Part shown: positions 1 to 10,400 of the stretch, one piece after another
Layout of the letters: each line of letters opens with the position of its first letter
How positions within the stretch are numbered: position 1 is the first letter of the stretch
Assembly: GCA_047967505.1 (NCBI GenBank)
Contig: CM106541.1
Direction: 5' to 3' (one strand)
Length of the DNA stretch: 64,000 nucleotides
Source of the DNA: Dipteris shenzhenensis
Taxonomy: Eukaryota; Polypodiophyta; Polypodiopsida; Gleicheniales
Notes under the pieces: model-generated
Seen by the model: the letters and a program-made list of their open reading frames with translations, nothing else
Database searches by the model: none
Told to the model about the DNA's origin: nothing
Program-made: the position numbers and the translations under genes

Positions 1-32
1 CATATTCACAACAGAAACTTTTAAAAAATATA

Positions 33-652
33 TAAGCATACATTTCTTCAGCTTGTCAACTAGATCTAAGAAACTTGGTCCTAGGTCGTGGTGCCTCTTA
101 GCCCCTTGCCTTGTGAGCGCAGGAACCAAACACCACTTCCTGAACCAAGCCCTTATTTCATGTTTGAAATCATAATACTACATTACATAAGCATACATTT
201 CTTCAGCTTGTCAACTAGATCTAAGAAACTTGGTCCTAGGTCATGGTGCCCCTTAGCCCCCTGCCTTGTGAGCGCAGGAACCAGACACCACTTCCTGAAC
301 CAAGCCCTTATTTCATGTTTGAAATCATAATACTACACTACATAAGCATACACTTCTTCAGCTTGTCAACTAGATCTAAGAAATTTGGTCCTAGGTCGTG
401 GTGCCCCTTAGCCCCCTGCCTTGTGAGCACAAGAACCAGACACCACTTCCTGAACCAAGCCCTTATTTCATGTTTGAAATCATAATACTACACTACATAA
501 GCATACATTTCTTCAGCTTGTCAACTAGATCTAAGAAACTTGGTCCTAGGTCGTGGTGCCTCTTAGCCCCCTGCCTTGTGAGTGCAGGAACCAGACACCA
601 CTTCCTGAACCAAGCCCTTATTTCATGTTTGAAATCATAATACTACACTACA
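33..652. repeat. 155-bp tandem repeat, four copies
   Basis: Four consecutive, almost identical monomers start near 33, 188, 343 and 498 (spacing 155). Each carries TAGATCTAAGAAACTTGGTC and CCTAGGTC. Only scattered single-base differences separate the copies, so the array is young or homogenised. It ends at about 652, before the GA-rich block. The overlapping 80-codon frames inside it simply follow the repeat period and are not genes. The left edge of the array may lie outside the window. Confidence 0.95.
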
Positions 653-689
653 TAAAGCACCTGGCCATGAGACAGAGTTAGATGTATGA

Positions 690-691
<2 letters not shown>

Positions 692-738
<47 letters not shown>

Positions 739-819
739 AATTAGGGACACAAAGGGAGGGAAAGAGACAGAGGGAGGGGGAGGGAAAGATGGAGATGGAG
801 ATGGGGACAGAAAGAGGGA

Positions 820-874
<55 letters not shown>
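692..874. repeat. Two GA microsatellites (692-737 and 823-874)
   Basis: Two pure GA runs of about 46 and 52 bases are separated by purine-rich degenerate sequence. They produce artificial Arg-Glu or Ser-Leu reading frames on the two strands. No gene is visible between 655 and 1026. Confidence 0.95.
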
Positions 875-877
<3 letters not shown>

Positions 878-1026
878 GAGAATGGGAGCGAGAGAGTTAG
901 GATTGCATTTATTCATTTGCACCTCTAAGTTGAGAAAGAGAAAATAGGAAAGTTAATTAAGGTCTTCAAGAGACTATGAGATTAAACAAAAACCCAGATA
1001 CAATTGATCCAAAGGGTGGAGCCGCT

Positions 1027-1488
1027 AACAAAATACAAATCATCAATAGGTGCTCCAATGGAGGCAAGAGAATCTACAAGGCCTTTCACCTTCAAGGAAT
1101 ACTCATTTATATTCATATTTTTCCTTTGCACATTGTGCAACTCCTGCTTTAGCTGCATCTTTCGTGCTTTGGTATTTGTGCTATACAGCTTCACCAATGT
1201 ATCCCATGCCTCCTTAGGTGTCTCTACATCCTGTATATGCACAATCATAGAATCTGAAATGCTAACAGACAGCCAATACAGGCATTTTCTGGCTTTTTCA
1301 TGCCATTCTTTAAAGGCCTTCAATTCAGCAAGAGTGGGAGCAGTACCCAAAACTGGTTCTGCAGTTTCACCAATGATGTAATCCCAAACTCCCTTTCCCA
1401 TAAGGAAGTTTGTCATCCTGAACTTCCATGCTTGGAAGTTGTTCTTGTCAAGCTTCTCACTGACAATGGTAGACAGATTCTCAGACAT
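1027..1488 (-). pseudogene. Copia-A gag, N-terminal fragment
   Basis: The frame starts with MSENLSTIVSEKLDKNNFQ and shows the UBN2-type gag core: an F-A-W-K-F motif, a G-K-G-V/Y-W-D motif, then WHEKARKCLYWLSVSISDSM and MQLKQELHNVQ. It parallels gag of the two complete copies (starts at 34906 and 58086). It departs from them after the A-S-I-G motif near 1040 and runs into unrelated sequence. It would have encoded the capsid-like protein that packages the element RNA. Protease, integrase and reverse transcriptase are absent here. Confidence 0.85.
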
Positions 1489-2048
1489 TTTACAAATCAT
1501 GAATTGCAACAGCAACCTGTAAACACAGCAAATGCCTCACAAGGGCAAATAGCAAAACTTCTGCAAAAAAACCTCACAGGGGCAGATCTGCAACACTGAC
1601 GAAAGTGGTATTTCACCACACAGTCACTTCCTAGTGACGATTTTGCATCAACAGGCAACAGGCATGAATCTGCAACTCCCAATATCTCTGCACACAGGCA
1701 TACGATGCAATTTCTGTGGCACCTTTCCACCGACTAGCCGCGCGCGCAGCGAAAAACAGGGCCTTTTTCTGAGTGCCTGCGAAGAACTTCCGCCTTCAAA
1801 ACGGGCCCCGAAACAGCCTCAAATCAAAAAAATAAAGTCACCAAGGGCTTCGCCCTATCCCGCAGCATATACTGCGCTCTCGCCGCACCGCGAAGGGCCT
1901 CTCAATCTGAAACAGTGCACTCCTGCACTTCTGGCTGTGCTACCTGCAGAGATTTGCTCCCAAACTCGAAATAGGAAAGCAACACTGGTCCTCTTACCAG
2001 GACACCACAAACTTGGCTTGCTTTCTTGAGCTCCTTACCACGAACAAG

Positions 2049-2060
2049 GCTCTGATACCA
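2049..2060 (-). promoter_or_regulatory. tRNA primer binding site of the Copia-A fragment
   Basis: The minus strand reads TGGTATCAGAGC immediately inside the LTR. This is the initiator-Met tRNA primer site typical of plant Copia elements. Confidence 0.9.
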
Positions 2061-2358
2061 TGTAAAGAATAAGGGAGAGAGATAGGAGACTCAAGTTCAG
2101 CTTTCTTCACAGCACACAAAAGAGAGAGGACACAAGGTTGGAGGGTGAAGCCTTTCTTCACTTTTGCACACAACAACAATACAATAGAAGAGGGAAATAC
2201 CCTATATGTCAAAACCTAGAATACGTGGTTCATATGTGAACCCAAACCAAAAACATACGTGGTAGTCTAACTACACCACGAGTACAACTATCATAGGCGG
2301 TGACATAAATGATAGTCATCCAGGAGATATATCGGGGGTAGAGCTTGATATCTCAACA
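2061..2358 (-). repeat. Copia-A 5' LTR (diverged copy)
   Basis: On the minus strand it begins TGTTGAGATATC at 2358, like the other Copia-A LTRs, and ends TTTACA at 2061 next to the primer binding site. It is about 50 bp shorter than the 351-bp LTRs of the copy at 34 kb. Confidence 0.85.
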
Positions 2359-3760
2359 TGAAGGTCACAGGTGATGATGTGCCTAGGTACAAGGCCCATT
2401 TGGTTGCTAAAGGGTTCAAGCAGTGTGGAATTTGATGAGATATTCTCTCCAGTTGTGAAGATGACCACACTTAGATGCATGCTTGGACTAGTGGCATTAG
2501 AGGATATGGAGCTTATGCAGATGGATGTCAAGACAGCTTTCTTGCATGGGGATTTGCATGAGGAAATTTACATGGTGCAGCCAGAAGGCTTTGAAGAAAA
2601 GGGCAAAGGGAATTTAGTTTGCAAGCTAAAGAATCTATGGTCTTAAGCAAGCGCGTAGAGAATGGTATCAGAAGTTTTGATGCTTTCATTCGGTCCCAAG
2701 GTTTTAGAAGGAGTGAAATTGATCACTGCCTCTACACTAAAAGGGCTAAGGATAATAGCCTGATAATCTTGGTGCTATATGTCGATGATATGCTATTGGC
2801 TAGCAAGAATACTTATGAGCTAGATGCATTAAAGGCCAAGTTGCATGAGGCCTTTAATATGAAGGATTTGGGACTTGCAGATCATATTCTTGGTATGCGT
2901 ATCACGTGTGATCGGAGTAGGAAACTCCTTTGGCTTTCACAAAAAGAGTTTGTTACAAAAGTATTGCAGCGTTTCAATATGGAGGGGGGGAAGGCAATGA
3001 GTACTCCATTACCTCCATATGTGAAACTGAGTCATAGTCATACAGATAGTCCCAAATCAGAGGAGGAAAGGGCCATGATGGCCAAGGTTCCTTATGCATC
3101 AGCAGTTGGGAGTCTTATGTATGCTATGATAGCTACTAGACCAGACATTGCATTTGCAATGGGAGTTGTTACCTGGTATATGGCTAATCTAGGAAAGAGG
3201 CATTGGGAGGTAGTTAAGTGCATCATGAGGTACATGAAGGGTACCAAGGAGATGTGCATCTGCTTTGGTAAAGGAGACATGCGTGTACTTGGGTACATAG
3301 ATTCAGACTATGCAAGGCATGTGGATAGTAGGAGATCCACTTCTGGTTATGTGTTCACCTTTGCAAGTGGTGCAGTGTCGTGGATGTCTCGCGCACAGAA
3401 GTGCATTGCTTTGTCTACCACAGAGGCTGACTATGTTGCAGCCACAAAGGGTTGCAAGGAGGCTATATGGCTTGATCGACTAGTGGGAGATTTGGGGATT
3501 CATACAGGTGTACCGACATTGCATAGTGATTCCATGAGTGCTATTCAGCTAGCACGGAATCTGGTCTTTCATGCAAAGACCAAACACATTGAGGTCAGGT
3601 ACCATTTCATCAGTTGAGGACAAGCGCATAGAGCTTGTCAAGGTTCATACAGATGATAACCCTGCAGATATGCTGACGAAGAGTCTACCTAGTCAGCAGT
3701 TTGAGTATTGTCATGTATTGATGGGCATTGGATAGTATGCTCACTGGTTGTTCTTTCTTA
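2359..3760 (+). pseudogene. Copia-B reverse transcriptase/RNase H, broken
   Basis: It shows the Copia reverse transcriptase FDEIFSPVVKM and MDVKTAFLHGDLHEEIYMVQ blocks, the catalytic YVDD box near 2783, and RNase H motifs (DSDYA, STTEADYVA, KTKHIEVRYHFI). Against the copy at 14.3-16.4 kb there is an 8-base deletion near 2420, a small deletion near 2640 and another near 3615 after the RNase H core. Each shifts the frame, so no full-length Pol can be made. The enzyme would have copied element RNA into DNA. Confidence 0.9.
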
Positions 3761-3788
3761 AAGGCACATTGTCCTTTAAGTGGGAGGT

Positions 3789-3969
3789 TGTGGGGGTTAA
3801 AGGTCACTGTGCCTTTACCTCGGTTATGTACAATACTCAAACACATATATAAATGAATGAAAAAGAAGATTAGGGTGGTTCTGCACCCACCAAAACTTGT
3901 GTGGCTCTCTCTCTCTCTCTCTCCCTCTCTCTCCCTCTTCCGTTCTTGCTTCCATTGAGAGCACTCTCA
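3789..3969 (+). repeat. Copia-B 3' LTR
   Basis: It starts TGTGGGGGTTAAAGGTCAC and ends GAGAGCACTCTCA. It matches the LTRs at 12885-13054 and 16406-16575 but is about 11 bp longer because of an expanded CT tract in the middle. Confidence 0.88.
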
Positions 3970-5262
3970 ATTTTTTTGTTAGCTTGGACCTCCATTTGAT
4001 AGCCTTCCCATCTCTAAACCTAGGGCAAATACCACTCGGTACCTTTGAGGCGCTCACCTGCCAACACCTCACTTACCCTCTCCTCCCTCTCTCTCCCTCC
4101 CCTCAGCCCCCCTTCTCTCCCTCTACCGATTCCTATGCATCGTTCAGGTTCGAAGCACTGCTATCTCAAGTAGACGTTCTCCATCCATCCGATCCCATGG
4201 CAAGATGAGCCGTTTATCATCATGATTTGCTAAACCCCCTCTCTCTTGCTGTCTCCCACTCCTCTCCCTTCATTTAGTCATCCCGGCAACAATTTCACAT
4301 GAGACCTATGAATCTTGTTCAAGCTTTTCCAATCATATTGTTCATCATGAATTTAGTGCCCCATTGTTAAGAAGCATACATGGCAATCAGTCAACTTCTT
4401 TTAGGATGGAAATTCATCAATTTCATGTAACAACTACAACTCCAACTGATGATCTTTCACTGGGGAGGGATAAAGCAAAGAGAGGAAGAGTGGGAAAGAC
4501 CCTATAAAGGTTCCAGGTATTTTTATCACAAGATGGCACAAGCCGCAATCCTTAGGATAGCCTTTTGTGGCACATTGCACAACCTGATAGGCAATACCTA
4601 TATATGGGTACCTTAAGGTTGCAAATCATATATAAATTATGGCCAAACTTATGTAGGAAGAGTGTAGGAAAGAAACCTTCTTTCTAACAAATATACCATC
4701 TTACAAGTTAAAAAATAGCATACAATACCTGGCAAGTAAGAAAATGGCATATAATATCTGACATGTAATAAAACAATGCCGGACACCTGAAGATACGCCA
4801 TGGATCAAGAACATTCATAAAGTTGCAAAACATAAGCCATCGATGTAAGTTTACAAAATCTGAAGATCATGGATTCATAAATTGGTATATGCTAAACTAA
4901 AAACCGTATGGCAACCCATAGATGCAACCTAATGCATTCCATCTTCAAAACAACCAATGTTGCTACTACGGCATATATAATGAAAACCCATGCCCTGTAT
5001 ACCTATAAGCCATAGATCAAGCCATGGATCAAGACACACAACATAAGCCATAGATGGCACAAAGACATAGACCAAGGCTATACATCAAGTTGTATACTCA
5101 TAAGCCATCAACAATAAGCTTGTGATTTCTAAGATTATGATGTCATAAATTAGTCCATGCTAACTAGAAAACCCATATGACATTGCCCATAGATGTAATT
5201 GCCAACATGAGGGAGAGTGTCTATGCACTATTGATGATAACAAAAGACATCTACATGAACAT
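3970..5262. other. No gene recognised; degenerate repeat blocks
   Basis: No convincing coding region. 4070-4130 is CT-rich. From about 4790 to 5190 two diverged blocks share the order ATAAGCCAT, then TCATAAATT, then a CCCATAGATGTAA-like motif, suggesting an old duplication about 270 bp apart. Confidence 0.5.
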
Positions 5263-5618
5263 CTTAGTCCAACTTGGTGAATTGCCAAACGTCCTTGTCT
5301 AAACGAACGCACTCTATAACCAAAAGACAATGTATTGCAACTACCAACATGATGGATAGCAATAAGGAACTATTAATGGATACAAAGAATCAAAAATGTA
5401 AAGTTGTACGAGATTATCCAACCTCAAGGAAGATAATTTTCTTAGTCCAACTTGGTGAATTGCCAAACATCCTTGTCTAAACGAACGCACTCTATAACCA
5501 AAAGACAATATATTGCAACTACCAACATGATGGATAGCAATAAGGAACTATTAATGGATACAAAGAATCAAAAATGTAAAGTTGTACGAGATTATCCAAC
5601 CTCAAGGAAGATAATTTC
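5263..5618. repeat. 178-bp tandem duplication
   Basis: Two copies, 5263-5440 and 5441-5618, are almost identical over 178 bp, both starting CTTAGTCCAACTTGG. I see only a handful of substitutions, so the duplication is recent. The short reading frames inside are duplicated with it and are not supported as genes. Confidence 0.92.
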
Positions 5619-6059
5619 CACAACCACTTCTAGATTTCTTCAACCAAGCAATGTAAAGCTTGTCTCAACAAGTGCTACTGCCAATATGCTCAATATACAA
5701 CAAGGTCTATATAGTAGAATAGATCATTCAAATAATGCAACCATTCCCCTTCAAATCATGCAAAATGGCAATGTATTTATATCCATCTTGAATGTAATAC
5801 ATAATTTTGCCAAAATATGATTATCATCATAGTTCATTTGAACCTTGGAGTGCCCATAAAATCTTGCATCATTTCCCTTCACATGACTGACATTTACCCA
5901 TATACTATTCATTTATTATACTTTTAAAAAAAGTCAATGTCCTTTATGATTGTCGTATTGAAATCATTCCAATGGGATGTTATAACACTCTTAGATGTTG
6001 TATCCATGCATCAATGTGGATACTTTGGGAATTATACCATTGATATTTGCACTCTTCCA

Positions 6060-6062
<3 letters not shown>

Positions 6063-6147
<85 letters not shown>
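6063..6147. repeat. CT microsatellite, about 85 bp, plus CCCT run
   Basis: A pure CT run is followed by CTCC/CCCT repeats up to about 6195. It is flanked by AT-rich sequence without recognisable genes (5619-7378). Confidence 0.95.
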
Positions 6148-6150
<3 letters not shown>

Positions 6151-6199
6151 CTCTCCCTCCCTCCCTCCCTCCCTCCCTTCGTCCCTCTCTCTCTCAACC

Positions 6200-7378
6200 A
6201 TGCTCCCTAGGGTATAAGGGAGTCAAAAAAAGGGAACATCTTGCAATATTCCCATGTCAAACATCAATAAATTCCATTTAACATAATTCTCCTTGCATGA
6301 AAATATTCTTAAATGGAATAAACTCCATTTACCATAATTGTCATGCAAGGAGAATCATGTAAAGAAAATTTCACAATGCATTTATTTAACAATACATGAG
6401 TAATGTTGAAAACAGTATAAGGAATATGTATTCCCCTTAACCAAGACTGAGAGAATACGGATGTGGTGTACCCAAAAATGGTATGATGGCCACTAAATAA
6501 TATGCTTACTTTATGAAATCTACAAAGCAAAGAGCATCAAGACTAAAGGTTCATTTTGCAAATGCTCCACTTAACATGTTTTGGATTGCATCTACAAACT
6601 TTGGGGCTATCCATGTCCAAATTTGCAAAACTAACATGTGTTTAGTATTTAGTGACATTAGAAGAACAACTATTTTGTGGGAAAGTAGCATAACTTCCTC
6701 TTATAAACCATCTTGTCAAAGGATCTTTGGATCTTTAGTGTGTAAACTCATTGCAAAGCCGCAGTGACCTCCACATGTGATAGATCGGCAACCTTTGGGT
6801 GTAAGCATGTTAACTTATCCTAAATAGCATGATGTCAATGGACATTGCTAGGTAGCATATGTTTGCTTGAAGTTGTGTTTTTTTTTGTTCTTTGTTTTTG
6901 TGCGATAAAATTTCTAAGAAGTCAATCACTTACTCTAACATCTCCTCCCTGTCAATTTTCTTGAAGGAAAGATACAATTTTCAAAAAAAAATCTTCAAGA
7001 TGTATGTTTTGGGATACAATTAAAAGAAAACAGTCTCAGTAATTCCCAAATCTCTAATATATTCATGTAGTTCTGCCACTCTCTTTAACAAACACCATGT
7101 TCCTTTCTTTTTTATGTGGAGATGGAGGGTGTATAGGCTCCCTGACATGACTCCTTTGGCTTTCCAAACTAGCACTCAGCCATCTCTATCTCCTTTTTGC
7201 ATCCATGTTTCTCTCTCCCTTTACTTGGAGTGTTTATTGTTCTCTGTATACACACAATTTTCTTATTTTATACACACAAACAAAACCCCTTCTCTTGCTC
7301 TTCCTCTTAGTCTTTTGCATCTTGTTGTTGCCTCCCCCCAAATATGAACATTATGCCTTAATTTCTAGGGATGATATT
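6200..7378. other. No gene recognised
   Basis: AT-rich sequence with a short inverted repeat near 6270-6360 (an ATTCTCCTTGCATGA motif and its reverse complement). Several short frames exist but none shows a family motif or codon structure that I recognise. Confidence 0.4.
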
Positions 7379-7544
7379 GGAGGATAATAGAGACACATTC
7401 CCAAGAGTCATAGGAATTCTTATGGAAGAAGTAATATATGTCACATTTTGTATTTTCAATAGGAGGATAATAGAGACACATTCCTAAGAGTCATAGGAAT
7501 TCTGATGGAAGAAGTAATATATGTCACATTTTGTATTTTCAATA
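7379..7544. repeat. 83-bp tandem duplication
   Basis: Copies 7379-7461 and 7462-7544, starting GGAGGATAATAGAGACACAT, differ at only a couple of positions. Confidence 0.92.
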
Positions 7545-8724
7545 GGTCACTTGATTTGATTATAAGCTCACTTTACTTGTATTGTACGATTCAAAGACAT
7601 GAAAATTCATGCAATTATGCCCTGTGAGAGAAGGGCCTTGAATCATGCACCATTATTAAGTAGTATGAGACCTAAAGAAAGAGAGAACAATGGGAATGAA
7701 ACAAGCACAAGACGGAGATTAATTTGATGGAGATTGATGAATCCATAAAGCAACAAATCATTGTTGAGCCACTAAAGTTTTCCAACGACTGGACCCAAAG
7801 CATGGTAAAACAACTGAAGAGTGAAATTTTTGATCAAATTCTATAGCACCCTAGAGTGCTAGGTTTATGAAATCAAATAGCTAGAGAGGAGGTGAAAGTG
7901 CAAGTAGCACTAATAGCCAATGTGTGCACACATTGGCTTTTTTAAAAGAAAGAAAAGATGGTTTTTTATTATAATGGAAAAATTACTTTGATTACATCCT
8001 TATAACTCAACCTCGTGTAAACAACAAAAAGGGGGAGTAAATAGAAAAACCCATGAATTATCCACCAACTACAATCATGACTGTACTTCCACGAGCATGA
8101 TCACACCCAATATCTCACAACAAGACTCAAGCCTTTTGACCTATATTCTCAAGAATAATAGTGACATGATCAGGTGAGCCACTAGCCTAGTAAGGTCTTG
8201 GGTGAAGAGAAGGGTGGAGCTATGGGGTGACAAATACAAGTGTAGTTGGAGAAGAAACTGGGGTAGGGTGAGAAGTAATTGGGACAATCAGCGTAGAAAT
8301 TGGGGCAGTCACTTTCTTATCCTTATCTTGATAGAACAAAGTGTCATGTGTGCTCAAATGAGTAAATCTTTGTTTAGCCCCTACCCCCTGGGATTCTGGT
8401 TGAGCATCTTTGCTATGCTAAGCCACAATGGCTTCTATAAAAGAACAAGAACAAATGCTCTATTGGGATGTGAATTCCTGAGTTTGGATAGCCCTTCCTT
8501 TTTAAGTGTGGTCCTAAGTAGGAGCATGTGGTAACATTACCACCAAATTTGTGATGAGGTTAGAGGTAAGAGCAGAATGTTCCAAATTACCAGCTCCGAG
8601 CCTGTATGCACCCACCATGTTAGAAAAATGTGACTACCCAAACACTCATCTCCAAAGAGATTAGAGCAATGTTGAAGCCAAATATTCCATAAAGCATAAC
8701 TCCAAATTTCTGTATAGTTTACTG
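7545..8724. other. No gene recognised
   Basis: Anonymous sequence. A short plus-strand frame at 8202-8534 has no recognisable motif. Confidence 0.4.
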
Positions 8725-8935
8725 TAGCTTTGGTAGGAACATGTTCTGACAAAATATATGCATAATTGATAGGCATAAGGAAAATATAAGTCATGACCAG
8801 ATTCCAAACACTGATAGAATATACACACTTGGCTATAGTAGGAACATCTCCTAGAAAATATATTCATAATTGAAAGGCACAATGAAAATCTAAGTCCTAC
8901 CCAGATTCCAAACACTACCGGGATGTACACATGTC
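8725..8935. repeat. Tandem duplication of about 107 bp, diverged
   Basis: Two units share TAGGAACAT, the pattern ATAATTGAWAGGCAYAA, and CCAGATTCCAAACACT in the same order with roughly 107-bp spacing. They are older than the 83-bp and 178-bp duplications. Confidence 0.75.
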
Positions 8936-8989
8936 ATAAAGAGTTGTGGCATGTCCTCCTACATCCTTGAAATCTTAGGCATCTCCCAT

Positions 8990-9690
8990 CCCCCTAACTG
9001 ATTACTCTAGCTCTACTTGCTGTCCATACTGTCTTATGCATAATCAACTACAAGAAGCGTGATTGTATTTCAAGGATTGACTTTGTCCAATTTCTTTCAA
9101 CCCTAGCTGAATAGATCCTACCAAAGTCTCTCCTATGGAATTTCTTATTGAGATGGTCTACCATCTCTTCTTGGTATTCCACACACATGGGATAAGAAAC
9201 TTCCTCCTCCTTCTGACCAATTTTATTGATGTATGTTGTTGCCTACCTCCCATCCATGCCAAAGTATCTTTGTCCAAGAGCTATCTCCTATTCTGAATTA
9301 GCATTAAATCAAACCTATTCAATTTGAAAGATCTTGAGAGCTTCCTATCCGCTGTCAGAGTACCACTTTGTCTATCCTACAAAATCCTGCCAACATCTTA
9401 TCCCTTTCTTATTCACCCCAAATGATTGAAAACCATATAGAGCCTTGATTACAAAAAGTCCTAGTCATTTTAGAGAATCTTTCCACATGAAGTACGGTTT
9501 GAATTTCTCCCAAGCTTTCGAAATGGCTTTCCAAAACTCTGAGCCCTTAGCAAAAATGGGTGTACCTACAACCTAATTTCTCCAAAGTCTACATTGAGCA
9601 GGTTGACCCTGGCAGCCCACATTGAGTTGCTGGGTCCTTGGTACGACTTTAGAACCCACTATCCCATGAATCCGGCTGAAGATTTTTCAA
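8990..9690 (-). pseudogene. Probable LINE (non-LTR retrotransposon) ORF2 C-terminal remnant
   Basis: Read on the minus strand across several stops, the sequence gives EFWKAISKAWEKFKPYFMW, then LYGFQSFGVNKKGIRCWQDF, KWYSDSG, and later HLNKKFHRRDFGRIYSARV and KSILEIQSRFL. Aromatic-rich, Trp-spaced runs of this sort are typical of the zf-RVT region after the reverse transcriptase of plant LINEs. No catalytic motif is present, and stops interrupt every segment. The assignment rests on overall texture and could be wrong. Confidence 0.38.
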
Positions 9691-10063
9691 TGTCAATTAT
9701 TCATAACCCTCCCATAACACACTATTCAAAATTTTTGGACTTTCTCTCCTAGTTTGTACTTTTTTTAAGAGCATATCCTCTCCACTCAATTTCACTTAGT
9801 GAGCTCAAAAATTGGGTTTTTTAAAGCACTAAATGAGTCACTTATATACAAATATGGCCTTATTAAGCTAAAAAGTCAAGTAATGACCTCTAATTTTTTT
9901 TAAAAAGGCTCAATGAAGCTATAATTCCCAAACTTGTGCATGGTGCCCCCATCCAATAACTATAATAATAATAATAATAGTCTCCTAACTCTAGTTCAAT
10001 TTTAACACTAAAGTGAAAATATGACACATTATGAAAAGAGTTTGTTGAATTCAACATATAAGT

Positions 10064-10196
10064 GGTGTATAGATACACCATTTTTTTGAAAAAAAGAGTT
10101 TGTTGAATTCAATATATAAGTGGTGTATAGATACACCCTTTTTTTTAAAAACAAAGCATACAATACATTATCTTATTAGTGGTGTATAGATACACC
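10064..10196. repeat. Three copies of palindrome GGTGTATAGATACACC, about 58-bp spacing
   Basis: The 16-base motif GGTGTATAGATACACC occurs unchanged at 10064-10079, 10122-10137 and 10181-10196, each flanked by A/T runs. Around the first two, AAGAGTTTGTTGAATTCAA is also repeated. The motifs sit just past the 3' end of the decayed DUF7869-like gene (stop near 10401) and could be subterminal sites of that element. Confidence 0.85.
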
Positions 10197-10400
10197 ATTT
10201 GTATGGAAAAAAGCATACAAAACATTATCTAATGCATCTGAATCTCATTCTCAGTCATCAAATTCATGTAATGTATTTGCGCTTGATGGGTCAAGTCTTG
10301 CCAAATGATGTTTAATATGGACACGACTTGGATTAGGGATTGTGATACATTTTTCAACATTGTATCCATGCTTCTTTTTAAAACTTCATGTCCTCAATTT

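Larger units (their letters stand above)
1027..2358 (-). mobile_element. Copia-A element, truncated 5' part (LTR, PBS, gag start)
   Basis: Read on the minus strand, this holds an LTR (2358 to 2061), a primer binding site, a leader and the first part of gag. It matches the same parts of the complete Copia-A copies at 34095-39576 and 53463-58973, though the LTR is shorter (about 298 bp) and clearly diverged. Homology stops in gag at about 1027. The LTR outer end at 2358 directly abuts the middle of a Copia-B reverse transcriptase gene, with the rest of B missing on the other side. The copy is therefore truncated and rearranged. Confidence 0.85.
2359..3969 (+). mobile_element. Copia-B element, truncated 3' half
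   Basis: It contains reverse transcriptase and RNase H coding sequence followed by a 3' LTR (3789-3969). It is nearly identical to 14961-16575 in the second Copia-B copy. The left edge (2359) lies inside reverse transcriptase exactly where the Copia-A LTR begins, so the 5' half was lost or displaced by a rearrangement. Confidence 0.88.

Noticed and set aside
88-640. Three overlapping 80-codon frames with nearly identical protein
   Set aside because: They repeat with the 155-bp satellite period; the frame is a by-product of the repeat.
635-928. Arg-Glu and Ser-Leu rich frames on both strands
   Set aside because: Direct translations of GA microsatellites.
2049-2060. tRNA gene suggested by TGGTATCAGAGC matches (six sites in the window)
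   Set aside because: Only the 3' end complement of initiator-Met tRNA is present, always next to an LTR; these are primer binding sites, not tRNA genes.
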